DNA of 64,000 bases from Fulvimarina sp. (GCA_002700095.1 PACL01000007.1:1-64000); one strand, 5' to 3'; positions 26,252-35,239 are shown, counted from the stretch's first letter. The notes: generated from the letters alone by a model not told the origin. Numbers and translations: made by a program.

Positions 26252-27517
26252 TTATGCCCGCTCGAGGACCCGTCCCGCCTCCACCTTCGCGATCGCCTCC
26301 GCGAGATGGGCGCTGTCCTCGTCGATGGCCAGGAACCGGCCCGAGCCCCAGGTGTTCAGCCAGCCGAGGCCGACGAAGTAGAAGCCCGGCACGGCGGTGA
26401 CGCCGCGATCGAAGGCCGGCTTGCCATGGGGGTCAAAGACCGGGACCTCGATCCACGAATAGTCCGGCCGGAAGCCGATCGACCAGACCACCGAGGTGAT
26501 CGTCTCGGCCGGAGCATCGATCTCGGTGATCTCGCGCTCCGGCCGCCAGACCTTCTCGAAGGGCGGCTCTTCCGGCGCGTCGATGCCGTTGCGGGCGATA
26601 TGGGCGTCGATGGCCTCGCGGATGCCGACATAGCTGCGGTCGGCGTCGTTGAGGTTCTTCTCGAGGTCCGGCTGGAAGCGGATCCGCGTTCCCTCGATGG
26701 CGTCGACCGAGCCGTAGAGCGACACGCCGTCCTCCAGCGCGAAGCGGCGCAGGTCGATCTCGTGGCCGCCGTCCCGGCCGGACATGTAGTGGTTGGTCTG
26801 GCTGACCGCCTTCACCGGATCCGGATGCTCGCGGATGGTCATCGCATAGTGGCCGGCGTCGTGGAGCCAGTCGGTGGCGTCCCGCCCGCGATATTTCCGC
26901 GGGCTCCGAGGCGCGGGGCCGACCGCCAGATGCACCTTGCGCCCGGCGCGCACCAGATCCTCCATGATCTGGACGCCGGACTGGCCGGTGCCGACGACGA
27001 GCGTCGCCCCATCCGGCAGCTGCGAGGGCCGGCGATAGTCCCGCGAATGGATCTGCACGATCGCAGGATCGAGCGCCTCCGCGTAAGGCGGAACGATGGG
27101 CGTGTCGTAGCCGCCAGACGCGATCACCACCTGGTCGGCCGTCCAGACGCCTGCCGACGTCTCGACGACATAGCCGCCGCCGCGCCGGCCGATGCGGGTG
27201 ACGGCGACGCCCTCGCGCAGCGGCGGCGTAAAGCTCGCGGCGAAGCGGTCGAGATAGTCGACGATCTCGTCCTTCACCATGAAGCCGTCGGGATCGTCCC
27301 CGTCATAGGGAAAACCCGGCAAGAGGCACTGCCAGTTCGGCGTGACGAGGCAGAACGTATCCCAGCGGTTGACCCGCCAGGAATGGAACCGGCGATGGCG
27401 CTCGAAGACGACGTGCTCGATGCCGCGTGTGACGAGGTGCCGGCTGACCGACAGGCCGGCCTGTCCGCCACCGACGATCACCACCGGAGCATGGTTGCGC
27501 GCATGGGGACCGGTCAT
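26252..27517 (-). CDS. nitH: Nit1C-cluster flavin-dependent monooxygenase (NitH, MSMEG_0569 family)
   Basis: A 421-residue FAD- and NADPH-binding oxidoreductase. The FAD motif is GGGQAGLS (16-23) and a second dinucleotide fold has VVGTGQSG near residue 170. C-terminal GFYFVGLGWLNTWGSG is typical of the MSMEG_0569 family, which accompanies Nit1C nitrilases. It starts within the last four bases of the small nitG gene. The reaction is unknown; its conserved position last in the cluster suggests oxidation of a nitrogen-containing pathway intermediate. Confidence 0.85.
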   Translation of the reverse strand: MTGPHARNHAPVVIVGGGQAGLSVSRHLVTRGIEHVVFERHRRFHSWRVNRWDTFCLVTPNWQCLLPGFPYDGDDPDGFMVKDEIVDYLDRFAASFTPPLREGVAVTRIGRRGGGYVVETSAGVWTADQVVIASGGYDTPIVPPYAEALDPAIVQIHSRDYRRPSQLPDGATLVVGTGQSGVQIMEDLVRAGRKVHLAVGPAPRSPRKYRGRDATDWLHDAGHYAMTIREHPDPVKAVSQTNHYMSGRDGGHEIDLRRFALEDGVSLYGSVDAIEGTRIRFQPDLEKNLNDADRSYVGIREAIDAHIARNGIDAPEEPPFEKVWRPEREITEIDAPAETITSVVWSIGFRPDYSWIEVPVFDPHGKPAFDRGVTAVPGFYFVGLGWLNTWGSGRFLAIDEDSAHLAEAIAKVEAGRVLERA

Positions 27518-27819
27518 CGTTGCGTCCTTCCGCGATCCTCGACGGACAGGCAGGCGACGCTTGCCTCCGGGCGGCCGAGAAAGGGCTTGGCCCTCGCCTC
27601 GATGTCGGCGAGTTCGGCCATGGCCGAGGTGCAGGCGAAGCCGTATTTCGCGGCGACCCGGTCCGAGGCGGCGTTGAGGCCGTCCCGCGCCCGGGCGAGG
27701 AAGTCGCCGAGGGGATAGGTCTCGCCGGCAGCGAAATAGCGGGTGATGGCGGTCGAGGGCGAATAGCAGCGCTGCTCCTCGCCGTCCGGCCAGCGGATGG
27801 TAAAATGAACCTCAGGCAT
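27514..27819 (-). CDS. nitG: Nit1C-cluster small protein (NitG, MSMEG_0570 family)
   Basis: A 101-residue cytoplasmic protein without signal or membrane segment. Its pattern (MPEVHFTIRWPDGEEQRCYSP, then YFAAGETYPLGDFL) matches the small MSMEG_0570-type nitrogen-starvation proteins found between the AIR-synthase-like and flavoprotein genes of Nit1C clusters. It overlaps nitF by eight bases and nitH by four. Its biochemical role is unknown. Confidence 0.85.
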   Translation of the reverse strand: MPEVHFTIRWPDGEEQRCYSPSTAITRYFAAGETYPLGDFLARARDGLNAASDRVAAKYGFACTSAMAELADIEARAKPFLGRPEASVACLSVEDRGRTQR

Positions 27820-28798
27820 CAGAGCCCTCCGAAGATGCGGGAGCGGGACGAAGATAGGGCCTAGCGCGCCAGTCCCAGAATGGTGCGGAATGACCGCGCG
27901 AGTGGAATGTCACCTCTGTCGACCGGGTCACCTCGCCAATGGGGCCGGCATGGATGCCCCGCTCCCAGAAGGCCTCGGCGAACCGCATGACCTTCCTGGC
28001 CGGCATGGTCATCAGGAACCCGAAGCTCGGGAAGGTCCGCAGCCAGCGTTCGAGCGGGACGCCCTCCGGCGTGATGACCCGGTCGAGATGAAGATCAATG
28101 CCGACGCCGGACGCTTCGGCGAGCATCAGCGCGGTCCCCGCGATGCCGCCCTGGCTGATGTCCTTGCCTGCCTTGAAGATGCGGCGCTCGGCGAGGTAGG
28201 AGACGAGGGCGAGGTCGCCGCGCAGGCGCTCGTGCGGCTTGTCGAGGGCGGCGCAGAAATTGTCGAAGCTCGGGCGATACGCGCCGTGCATGTCGATGAC
28301 GACGACTAGGGTGTCGCCGGGCTTGGCGTCGAAGCTCGTCACCAGCCCGCGCGAGCGGCCGAGGACCGTGACGGCGAGACCGAGTTCGCTGGCGCCGAAA
28401 TTCGTGTGGCCGCCGACGATCGGCACGCCATAGGCCTGCGACGCGGCCCGCAGCCCGGCGAGCAGCGGCGCCGCGGCATCGGGCGACGGCGCCCAGACCT
28501 GATCGACGAGGGCGACGGCCGATCCGCCCATCGCGGCGATGTCGGAGAGGTTGACCATCACGCCGCACCAGCCGGCGAACCAGGGATCGTCGGCAACGAA
28601 GGCCGGAATGAAGCCTTCGCCGGCCAGAAGATCGAACCCGCCCGCGGCATTGTCGAGGATCGCCGCGTCGTCGCCCGGCCGGCCGATGCCGTTCGGATCG
28701 AGGCCGAGCGCGCCGGCAAGTTGGCCGATGGCGAGCTTCCCGAGGATCGACGGGTGCCGGGAGAGGCTCTCGGCGAGCGCTTGGCAATCGATGCTCAT
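27812..28798 (-). CDS. nitF: Nit1C-cluster AIR synthase-related protein (NitF, sll0787 family)
   Basis: A 328-residue ATP-dependent enzyme of the PurM/ThiL/SelD superfamily. It has the metal-binding GRPGDDAAIL (about 40-49), a glycine-rich GGHTNFGASELGLAV and DISQGGIAG. The start at 28798 (MSIDCQAL) lies seven bases after nitE; the frame runs further upstream but overlaps nitE. The superfamily phosphorylates or cyclises substrates using ATP. The Nit1C member's substrate is unknown. Confidence 0.85.
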   Translation of the reverse strand: MSIDCQALAESLSRHPSILGKLAIGQLAGALGLDPNGIGRPGDDAAILDNAAGGFDLLAGEGFIPAFVADDPWFAGWCGVMVNLSDIAAMGGSAVALVDQVWAPSPDAAAPLLAGLRAASQAYGVPIVGGHTNFGASELGLAVTVLGRSRGLVTSFDAKPGDTLVVVIDMHGAYRPSFDNFCAALDKPHERLRGDLALVSYLAERRIFKAGKDISQGGIAGTALMLAEASGVGIDLHLDRVITPEGVPLERWLRTFPSFGFLMTMPARKVMRFAEAFWERGIHAGPIGEVTRSTEVTFHSRGHSAPFWDWRARPYLRPAPASSEGSDA

Positions 28799-28805
28799 CG
28801 CCGTG

Positions 28806-29369
28806 TCACCAGGCGATCGCCGGCGGCGGCGCGCTGCGCTTGGCCAAAGCCAGGAAACCGGCCTGCGGATCGGCGATCGGCGGATAGGCGGACAGGTCGG
28901 CGCGCATGCGGGCGTGGACCATGCCGTGGAGGACGACTTCGCCCTCCACGTCCCAGGAGAGATGCCGAAACATCTCGACATTCTGCGCCTGCACATGGGC
29001 AAGGAAGGTGTGGCAGCCGCGGCCGTTGGCGGTGGAGACGGCCAGCCGGATCAGCTCCCGGCCGAGCCGGCCGACATGGCGGAAGCGGCTGTCGACGGCG
29101 AGGCGCGAGCCCCACCAAAGGCCCGGTCGTTCCTCGTGGATGCGCACCGTGCCGACCACCTCGTCGGCCTCGTGGGCATAGGTCGAGAGCGCCACCAGCG
29201 ACGTGCAGTCGCGGTCGATGCCATCGCGGTCATGGACGGGAAAGAGCTTCTGCTCCTCCACGAACACCCGATGTCGCAGCGTGGCGGCGCCGGCCTTTTC
29301 CCACGACGCCATCGCCGCGCGGATGAAGTAGCCCGGCGAGTGGAAGACGGATGGATCGATCGCGTTCAT
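28806..29369 (-). CDS. nitE: Nit1C-cluster GNAT-type N-acetyltransferase (NitE)
   Basis: A 187-residue GNAT-fold protein. The acetyl-CoA-binding region is visible around VVGTVRIHEERPGLWWGSRLAVDSRFRHVGRLG (about 71-103). Its pattern matches the MSMEG_0567/Sll0786-type nitrogen-starvation acetyltransferases. The start codon abuts the stop of nitD at 29369. Substrate unknown; it may acylate an amine or amino acid produced from the nitrile substrate. Confidence 0.85.
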   Translation of the reverse strand: MNAIDPSVFHSPGYFIRAAMASWEKAGAATLRHRVFVEEQKLFPVHDRDGIDRDCTSLVALSTYAHEADEVVGTVRIHEERPGLWWGSRLAVDSRFRHVGRLGRELIRLAVSTANGRGCHTFLAHVQAQNVEMFRHLSWDVEGEVVLHGMVHARMRADLSAYPPIADPQAGFLALAKRSAPPPAIAW

Positions 29370-30574
29370 CAGGCCCTCCGTTGTTCGGGCGCCGCCAGAA
29401 TGGCGGCCATGGCCGGATCTTGCCGGCGGGCCGGATCCCCAGCCGCGGCGAATGTGCCGGCCGAGGCCACCTTAGGAACCGGGGCGAGCTTTTCGTAGGT
29501 GGAGAGCGCCGAGCAGGCGCCGCAGCGGCCGCAGCCGGCTTTGATCTCTTCCGACGACATGCCGGCCGCTCGGATCATCCCGGCCAGCGGCGCAAGCACG
29601 CTCGCCATGAAGTCCGCGTTCGGTGCGGCGTGGCTCTCCAGCGGCGTGCCGGAAATAGGCACGAAGGGCACGACGAACGGATAAACGCCGATGGTGCAGA
29701 GCTTCTCGGACATGGCAAGGATCGCCTCAGCCGTGTCGCCGAGCCCGGCGAGAATGTAGGTCGAGACCTGACCCCGGCCGAACACCTTCACCGCCGCCTC
29801 GAAGCTGGAGAAGTACTTCTCCAGCGGGACCGACGCCTTGCCCGGCATGATCGCCTGGCGCACCTCAGGCGTCACCGCTTCGAGATGCATGCCGAGGGCG
29901 TCGACGCCGGCATCGCGCATCCTCTGGTGCCAGGCATCGTCCTCCGGCGGCTCGCACTGCGCCTGGATCGGCAGGTCGACGGCCGCCTTCACGGCGCGCG
30001 CGCTGTCGGCGAGGATCGCCGCGCCGCGATCCTTGCCCGGCGGCGTGCCCGTCGTCATCACCATGTGTTTGACGCCGTCCAGCTCCACCGCCGCCTTGGC
30101 CACCTCGGCGAGCTGCGCAGGGGTCTTGTGGGCGATGGTGCGCCCGGCGGCCAGCGACTGGCCAATGGAGCAGAACTGGCAGGTCTTCTTGCGGCTTTCG
30201 TAACGAATGCAGGTCTGCAGCACCGTCGTCGCCAAAACGTCGCGGGAATGCAGGACGGCGATCTTGTTGTAGGGAATGCCGTCCGCGGTGGTGAGGTCGT
30301 AGAAGCGCGGCCGCGAGGGGAAGCGCACCTTGGCGACCTCGACGCGGTCCCGCGTCACCCGCGACAGGCCGGCGGCATCCGGCGCGTCGACCTGATAGGG
30401 GCTGTCGAAGGCCGGCGCGGTGTGCACCGGCACCATCACCGTGGTCGCCCCGATCGTCACCGCCTTGTGGTCGGACGGCCCGGCGCCGCCGCGGCGGCTG
30501 TCGTTGCCGGCGCGCGGATCGACCAGCCGCATGCCGCGGGTCTGCAGGTCGTTGATGAGTTCGGCGTCAGACAT
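29369..30574 (-). CDS. nitD: Nit1C-cluster radical SAM protein (NitD, MSMEG_0568 family)
   Basis: A 401-residue radical S-adenosylmethionine enzyme. The cluster ligands are Cys122, Cys132 and Cys135 (C-X9-C-X2-C within [16 protein letters not shown]), not the usual C-X3-C-X2-C. A second group of cysteines, [12 protein letters not shown] near the C-terminus, could hold an auxiliary iron-sulfur cluster. The start at 30574 overlaps nitC by eight bases. It is the conserved central enzyme of Nit1C clusters. Its reaction is not known from sequence. Confidence 0.87.
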   Translation of the reverse strand: MSDAELINDLQTRGMRLVDPRAGNDSRRGGAGPSDHKAVTIGATTVMVPVHTAPAFDSPYQVDAPDAAGLSRVTRDRVEVAKVRFPSRPRFYDLTTADGIPYNKIAVLHSRDVLATTVLQTCIRYESRKKTCQFCSIGQSLAAGRTIAHKTPAQLAEVAKAAVELDGVKHMVMTTGTPPGKDRGAAILADSARAVKAAVDLPIQAQCEPPEDDAWHQRMRDAGVDALGMHLEAVTPEVRQAIMPGKASVPLEKYFSSFEAAVKVFGRGQVSTYILAGLGDTAEAILAMSEKLCTIGVYPFVVPFVPISGTPLESHAAPNADFMASVLAPLAGMIRAAGMSSEEIKAGCGRCGACSALSTYEKLAPVPKVASAGTFAAAGDPARRQDPAMAAILAAPEQRRA

Positions 30575-31577
30575 GGTCGGCCTCCTCGGCGGGGATCGGT
30601 CCGGCAGGCCCGGACATTGGCGCAGCTGGCATCGGCAGGGCGGGGGCACCGATCTGATGCCGCGGCTTTGCCGACTGCACGTCGTGGACGAGGGAGAGAA
30701 GCTCCGGCCGGGCATAGTGGCCGACCGAGTCCATCATCCGCTTGCGCTTGGTGATCAGCCGCATGTCGAGGTCGGCGACCAGGATGCCCTCGCCCTCCGT
30801 CAGCGGTGGCACGAGATGGCGGCCCTCCGGCGAGACGATGCAGGTCATGCAACCATCCCGGAGCCCCTTCTGCAGCTTCGGATCGGGGTGGATCTCGGTG
30901 ATCTGTTCTTCGCTCAGCCAGCCCGTGGCATTGACGACGAAGCAGCCGGACTCCAGCGCGTGGTGGCGCATCGTCACCTCGATCTGCTCGCCGAACACCG
31001 GCCCGACGAGGCTGCCGGGAAAATGGCTGGCATGGATCTCCTCGTGCTGGGTCATCAGCGCGTAGCGGGCGAGCGGATTGTAGTGCTCCCAGCAGGCCAG
31101 CGCGCCGATTCGGCCGACGGCGGTGTCCACGACCTTCAGGCCGGAGCCGTCGCCCTGTCCCCAGATCATCCGCTCGTGATAGGTCGGCGTGATCTTGCGG
31201 CGCTTCAGGACGAGGGTCCCGTCGGCGTCGAAGACGAGCTGGGTGTTGTAGAGCGAGCCATGGTCGCGCTCGTTGACGCCGAGGACGACGACGATGCCGC
31301 GCCGCCGGGCGACATCCGCTACCGCCGCGGTCTCGGCCGAGGGCACGACGACGGCCTCCTCATAGAGCTTCAGATGCGGCGCGCCCTGCTGGACCGGCGG
31401 CAGGACGAAGGAGAAATAGGGGTAGTAGGGGACGAAGGTCTCGGGAAAGACGATCAGCTCGGCGCCCTTGTCCGACGCGTCGGTAACGGCGTTCAGCACC
31501 CGCTGCATCGTCCCGGCGCGGCCGGACAGGTCCGGCGCGATCTGCACGGCGGCGGCCCGCACGATATCGGTTCGCAT
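30567..31577 (-). CDS. nitC: Nit1C nitrilase (NitC, Nit6803/sll0784 family)
   Basis: A 336-residue C-N hydrolase with a complete catalytic set: Glu46 in FPETF, Lys128 in [12 protein letters not shown], a second Glu135, and nucleophile Cys162 in [11 protein letters not shown]. It hydrolyses nitriles to acids and ammonia. Nit1C nitrilases are genetically tied to cyanide-dependent growth in other bacteria. The Pro/Ala-rich C-terminal tail (about 300-336) is longer than the catalytic core needs. It follows nitB by about 120 bases and overlaps nitD. Confidence 0.9.
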   Translation of the reverse strand: MRTDIVRAAAVQIAPDLSGRAGTMQRVLNAVTDASDKGAELIVFPETFVPYYPYFSFVLPPVQQGAPHLKLYEEAVVVPSAETAAVADVARRRGIVVVLGVNERDHGSLYNTQLVFDADGTLVLKRRKITPTYHERMIWGQGDGSGLKVVDTAVGRIGALACWEHYNPLARYALMTQHEEIHASHFPGSLVGPVFGEQIEVTMRHHALESGCFVVNATGWLSEEQITEIHPDPKLQKGLRDGCMTCIVSPEGRHLVPPLTEGEGILVADLDMRLITKRKRMMDSVGHYARPELLSLVHDVQSAKPRHQIGAPALPMPAAPMSGPAGPIPAEEADHV

Positions 31578-31698
31578 CCTCGTCTCCGGTGGTTCGCAGG
31601 ATCTGCGTTCGGGGCAAGATCCCTTTCAGGCCAGGATCCCGTTCGGGGTGAGGCGCCGGAGACCCGGCGCCCCTCTGTCATCGACGGAACGGGCCCGG

Positions 31699-32181
31699 TC
31701 AGACCGTCCAGGTGTCGAGGATGACGGCATTGGCCTTCTTGTGGAGAAGGATGCAGTCGAGCACGTCCTGGGGCGCGATGGGCGTGATGCCCGGCAGCAG
31801 CGACGGCTCGCCATGGCCATAGAGCGCCTGCAGCGCGAAGCGGCAGGCATAGACCTTGCCGCCCTCGCCCATGAACTTGTTCAGGTTCACCGCGAAGTTT
31901 TGGTGACCGGGAAACGCCTCGTCGCCGAGCTTGGGAAAGCCGCGCTGGATGCCGAGCGTCACGCCGGGGCCGTAGAGCAGGATCGAGGTCTCGTAGCCCT
32001 TGCGGTTGAGGCGGATGGCGTTGAGGATGTTGACGAGGCCGATCGAGCCCTCGAAGGCGACCGTGTGGAAGGTGACGAGGGCCTTCTCGCCGGGCGCCGC
32101 CTTGACGTCCTCGAAGACCTTCTGTTCGTAGTCGACGAAATAGTCGCCGTCCTTGTGGGCTTCCTGGGTGACTGCCGGCAT
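31699..32181 (-). CDS. nitB: Nit1C-cluster conserved protein (NitB, MSMEG_0572/sll0783 family)
   Basis: A 160-residue protein with DsrE-like features (a hydrophobic [10 protein letters not shown] end, [24 protein letters not shown] near 48-71). It matches the nitrogen-starvation response protein that opens Nit1C clusters. The start at 32181 has an AGGAG site. No catalytic residues are recognisable beyond family conservation. It is first in the operon, next to the divergent MocR regulator. Confidence 0.85.
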   Translation of the reverse strand: MPAVTQEAHKDGDYFVDYEQKVFEDVKAAPGEKALVTFHTVAFEGSIGLVNILNAIRLNRKGYETSILLYGPGVTLGIQRGFPKLGDEAFPGHQNFAVNLNKFMGEGGKVYACRFALQALYGHGEPSLLPGITPIAPQDVLDCILLHKKANAVILDTWTV

Positions 32182-32259
32182 CGTGTTCTCCTCTTCGAAG
32201 CGTGAACCCGATCCGAGAGTGGAGCCGATCAAAATCTCCGGTCAATCTCCATTCTATTC

Positions 32260-32270
32260 TCCATACAATT
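32260..32270 (-). repeat. Direct repeat AATTGTATGGA, copy nearest nitB (candidate MocR site)
   Basis: On the minus strand this reads AATTGTATGGA, followed by GA. The identical 11 bases occur at 32392-32402. A related ATGGAGA lies 12 bases away at 32246-32252. MocR-type regulators such as GabR and PdxR bind direct repeats, so these are candidate operators. Confidence 0.45.
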
Positions 32271-32391
32271 ATTTCCGGGCTGCACCGAAACACTGGCGGA
32301 TTATCCATCATATGGCGCCATTTTAAGCGGCTTTTGCCGCAAAACGATGCAACACCAAGCTTGTAATCGCTTGCCTCAATTCGCGACAATG

Positions 32392-32402
32392 TCCATACAA
32401 TT
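32392..32402 (-). repeat. Direct repeat AATTGTATGGA, copy nearest the MocR gene
   Basis: This is an exact copy of the 11 bases at 32260-32270, in the same orientation, 132 bases apart and 55 bases before the MocR start. Placement near both divergent genes suggests control of the nit operon and autoregulation. Confidence 0.45.
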
Positions 32403-32456
32403 CTGCGAACACCGTCGCGCGGTTCTCACGCGGCCGCCGCAACAGGATGCTTGCCG

Positions 32457-33824
32457 ATGAACTGGGTTCCGGAGCTGCCGAAGAGCGGCAAGCCGCTCTA
32501 TCTGGAAATCGCCGACGCCATCGCGGCGGACATGCGGGCCGGCCGGCTGAAGCCCGGCGAGCGCCTGCCACCCCAGCGGCGCCTCGCCAAGCGGCTGTCC
32601 ATCGACTTCACCACCGTGTCGCGGGCCTATGCCGAAGCGCGCATGCGCGGCCTCGTCGACAGCCATGTCGGGCGGGGCACCTTCGTCGAGGCCGCCGAAG
32701 CGACCGGCGGGCGGCCCGACGCGGTGCGCGGCGAGGCCGAGGACCTGACGATGAACATGCCGCCGGAGCCGAGCGATCCGGCGCTCCTCGCCAAGATGCA
32801 GGCCGGCCTTGCCTATGTCGGCGCCAATCTCGTCCCGCTGCTGCGCTACCAGTCGACCACCGGCAGCGAGAAGGACAAGGTCGCCGCCTCGTCCTGGCTG
32901 TCGATGCGCGGCATGGTCCCGAAGCTCGAACGCATCGCCGTCACCCCCGGGGCGCATCCGACGATCACCGCGATCCTCTCGATCATCGCGAGGCCCGGCG
33001 ATACGATCCTGTGCGAGGAGATCACCTATCCGGGGCTGCGGGCGATCGCCCGGCTCCTCAACCTCGAGCTCGTCGGGCTGCCGATGGACCGGCAGGGCAT
33101 CCTGCCCGATGCCCTCGAGGCGGCGATCCGCGCCCATGCGCCGCGGGCGCTCTACCTCAATCCGACGCTGCAGAACCCGACGACGGTGACGATGCCGACC
33201 GAGCGGCGGCTCGCCGTTGCCGAGGTCCTAACCCGGCACGGCCTGCCGGCGATCGAGGACGACGCCTATGGCTTCATTCCGCAAAAGGCCCCGGCGCCCC
33301 TCGCCGTCAGCGCGCCGGATCTGATCTGGCACATCGGCGGGCTTGCCAAATGCATCGGCTCGGGGCTGCGCCTCGCCTATACCGTGGCGCCGAGCGGCAA
33401 GGACTCCCTGCAGCTGACCCAGGCGCTGAAGGCGATCAGCGGCATGGCCTCGCCGATCTCCATGGCGCTCGCCACCCAGTGGATCGAGGACGGCACGGCC
33501 GACGGCATCCGCCGCTTCATCCGCGCCGAGAGCGAAGCCCGCCAGGAGATCGCCGCGCAGGTGCTCGACGGCTTCGATTTCGACACCAACCAGTATGCGT
33601 TCAACATCTGGCTGCGCCTGCCGACGGGGTTTTCCCGCGCCGACCTGATGGGGCGGATGGCGGGGCGGCATGTCGGCATCATGCCCTCCGATGCCTTCAC
33701 CGTCACGGGGCCGCCCGAGGAGGCCGTCCGGGTCTGCCTCGGCGGCCAGATCACCCGTGACAGGCTGCGGGCCGAACTGATGGTCATGGCCAGCGCCCTC
33801 CAGAGCCACGCCTGGGGCGGCTGA
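32457..33824 (+). CDS. MocR-type regulator (GntR HTH fused to PLP aminotransferase-like domain)
   Basis: A 455-residue fusion. The N-terminal GntR winged helix spans about residues 14-80 (ADMRAGRLKPGERLPPQRRLAKRL...). The rest is a fold-type I aminotransferase domain with the PLP lysine retained (Lys298 in GGLAKCIGSGLR) and an earlier Asp in IEDDAYGFIP. ATG at 32457 is preceded by AGGA; a TTG two codons earlier is possible. Being divergent from nitB, it is the likely regulator of this Nit1C operon, using PLP chemistry with an amine or amino acid as signal. Confidence 0.9.
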   Translation: MNWVPELPKSGKPLYLEIADAIAADMRAGRLKPGERLPPQRRLAKRLSIDFTTVSRAYAEARMRGLVDSHVGRGTFVEAAEATGGRPDAVRGEAEDLTMNMPPEPSDPALLAKMQAGLAYVGANLVPLLRYQSTTGSEKDKVAASSWLSMRGMVPKLERIAVTPGAHPTITAILSIIARPGDTILCEEITYPGLRAIARLLNLELVGLPMDRQGILPDALEAAIRAHAPRALYLNPTLQNPTTVTMPTERRLAVAEVLTRHGLPAIEDDAYGFIPQKAPAPLAVSAPDLIWHIGGLAKCIGSGLRLAYTVAPSGKDSLQLTQALKAISGMASPISMALATQWIEDGTADGIRRFIRAESEARQEIAAQVLDGFDFDTNQYAFNIWLRLPTGFSRADLMGRMAGRHVGIMPSDAFTVTGPPEEAVRVCLGGQITRDRLRAELMVMASALQSHAWGG

Positions 33825-33881
33825 AGCGCGGCGGCATCACCCAATCGGGCTCGATCCATCCTCGCAGCGTGATCGCCGTAC

Positions 33882-33934
33882 TGAACCGTGTGCCGCCCCC
33901 GGGAGTCATGGCCTTGCCGGCAAGGAACGGTTCA
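33882..33934. repeat. Nested inverted repeats downstream of the MocR gene
   Basis: An outer pair TGAACCGT (33882-33889) and ACGGTTCA (33927-33934) encloses a perfect 14-bp palindrome CCTTGCCGGCAAGG (33912-33925). It lies 58 bases after the MocR stop. It could be a terminator, a cruciform or a regulator site for the next gene; no T-run follows. The rest of the 236-bp gap shows nothing clear. Confidence 0.45.
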
Positions 33935-34060
33935 CCCTGCCGGTAACCAGTTCCCGCTGGCGATGGCGAAGTCCGCCGATCCGTCCAATTGGAGACAATT
34001 CGGCAAACGGATCAAAAGCCGCCGCCGGCACTCCTGCTGCAAACGCAACAGGAGGCGGCC

Positions 34061-34669
34061 ATGCGGACGCTGACGACCCTCGCAAGGCTCTGCGCCGCAT
34101 TAGCGCTGGTGGTGCTGACGCTCGCCGACGCCCATGCGGCCGGCATCGGCGGCCTCGCCCGCTGGCTCGAAGGCGTCGACCTCGTCGAACCCATCGCCGC
34201 CCCGCGCATCGCGTTGCTGCAGCCGACGCTGGCGCCCTTCGCCTACGCCAGGTTCTGCCATGAGAACCCGGCCGACTGCCGGGGCGGCGCGAGCGCCTTC
34301 ATCGCCATGACTCCGCACGCCCGGCGCCTGATCGACGGGGTCAATCGCCAGGTGAACGCCGCCATCGCACCGCGCCACGACCCGGCCGACGTCTGGCTCG
34401 CCGATCCCGCCAGCGGCGACTGCGAGGATTACGCCCTGACCAAGCGCCGGGCGCTGATCCGCGCCGGCTTCCCGGCCTCGGCCCTGTCGATCGCCGTCGC
34501 CCGCACGCGGTTCGGCGAAGGCCACGCCGTGCTGGTGGCACGCACCAGCGCCGGCGACTTCGTCCTCGACAACCGCACCGACCTGCAGCGCGAGTGGCAC
34601 CGGACGGACCTCGCCCTGATGAAGATCGCCTCCAGCGAAAATCCCCGGATCTGGTATGCCGTGCGCTGA
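34061..34669 (+). CDS. Secreted bacterial transglutaminase-like cysteine peptidase (BTLCP family)
   Basis: A 202-residue exported protein. The signal peptide ends about residue 26 (DAHA). The catalytic triad of the DUF920/BTLCP fold is complete: Cys121 in SGDCEDYAL, His155 in GEGHAVLV, and Asp170 in FVLDNRTD. Such proteins are periplasmic proteases or inactive scaffolds; the best-known relative, LapG, cleaves adhesins. No adhesin or LapD-type gene is next door. GGAGG precedes the ATG at 34061, so the longer frame from 33989 is not preferred. Surface-related proteolysis next to the polysaccharide cluster is plausible but unproven. Confidence 0.85.
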   Translation: MRTLTTLARLCAALALVVLTLADAHAAGIGGLARWLEGVDLVEPIAAPRIALLQPTLAPFAYARFCHENPADCRGGASAFIAMTPHARRLIDGVNRQVNAAIAPRHDPADVWLADPASGDCEDYALTKRRALIRAGFPASALSIAVARTRFGEGHAVLVARTSAGDFVLDNRTDLQREWHRTDLALMKIASSENPRIWYAVR

Positions 34670-34835
34670 GCGGCGGGATGCCGCGCCAGGTCTCGTGAAG
34701 TCGCCAGCGCGCCGCGCCGGGGCCTCGGCGGCCGGACCGGCATCGGCAGCCGCATCGAAGCGGGCATCCAAGCCAGCAGCCAGGAAGGAACGGGCATCTC
34801 GGTCGTCGATTGCCCTCGTCGGCACGGCCCGGCGC

Positions 34836-34849
34836 GCTTCACGTGAAGC
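34836..34849. promoter_or_regulatory. 14-bp perfect palindrome upstream of a small membrane gene
   Basis: GCTTCACGTGAAGC is a perfect palindrome 64 bases before the start at 34913. It could be an operator. Nothing else in the 243-bp gap (34670-34912) stands out. Confidence 0.3.
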
Positions 34850-34912
34850 CGGGGAACCGGATCTGAACCTTTCGCATCGATACTGGGAGAGGATGCAGCG
34901 ACCGAGAGTGGC

Positions 34913-35239
34913 ATGGGTGACATGATAGTGCTGCTGAGTGCCTCCCTCGCCATCGGCGTCGTCACCGGGCTGTCCGGCGGCCTGCCATGGGCGATCATCC
35001 TGTCGCTTTCCGTTCTCGCCGCCGGCGCGGCGAGCGCCGCCGCCGCCGGCCACGGGCTCGCCGGCACGATCGCCTTCGGCTTTGCGGCACTGGTAGTGTT
35101 TCAGGGTTCGATGGTGGTGGCAGCGATCCTGCGCGAGACGAGGACGCGCCTTGCCCGCAAGACCGACCGGACCGGTGCGATCTTCAGCCCCCGGCGGACC
35201 GACGACGTCACCGCCGCCGATTCCCGCCCCTCGCACTGA
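34913..35239 (+). CDS. Small membrane protein of unknown function
   Basis: A 108-residue protein with about three hydrophobic segments (roughly 5-23, 26-45 and 49-72) and a charged cytoplasmic tail (RETRTRLARKTDR). The ATG at 34913 has GGGAGAGGA about 15-20 bases upstream and a weak site nearer. I do not recognise a family. It stands alone between the secreted cysteine peptidase and the convergent polysaccharide cluster. Confidence 0.55.
   Translation: MGDMIVLLSASLAIGVVTGLSGGLPWAIILSLSVLAAGAASAAAAGHGLAGTIAFGFAALVVFQGSMVVAAILRETRTRLARKTDRTGAIFSPRRTDDVTAADSRPSH

Larger units (their letters stand above)
32182..32456. promoter_or_regulatory. AT-rich divergent control region of the nit operon and MocR gene
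   Basis: This 275-bp gap is far more AT-rich than its surroundings. It contains two exact copies of an 11-bp repeat (32260-32270 and 32392-32402) plus a partial third copy near 32246-32252. A 10-bp palindrome ATGGCGCCAT lies at 32312-32321. I found no convincing sigma-54 promoter for nitB. Confidence 0.55.

Noticed and set aside
28095-28787. 230-codon minus-strand frame overlapping nitF
   Set aside because: It is an Arg-rich frame-shifted shadow of the AIR-synthase-like gene with no domain.
32182-32456. Sigma-54 promoter for the nit operon
   Set aside because: I could not find a GG-N10-GC pair with reasonable flanks on the minus strand, and the neighbour is not a sigma-54 activator.
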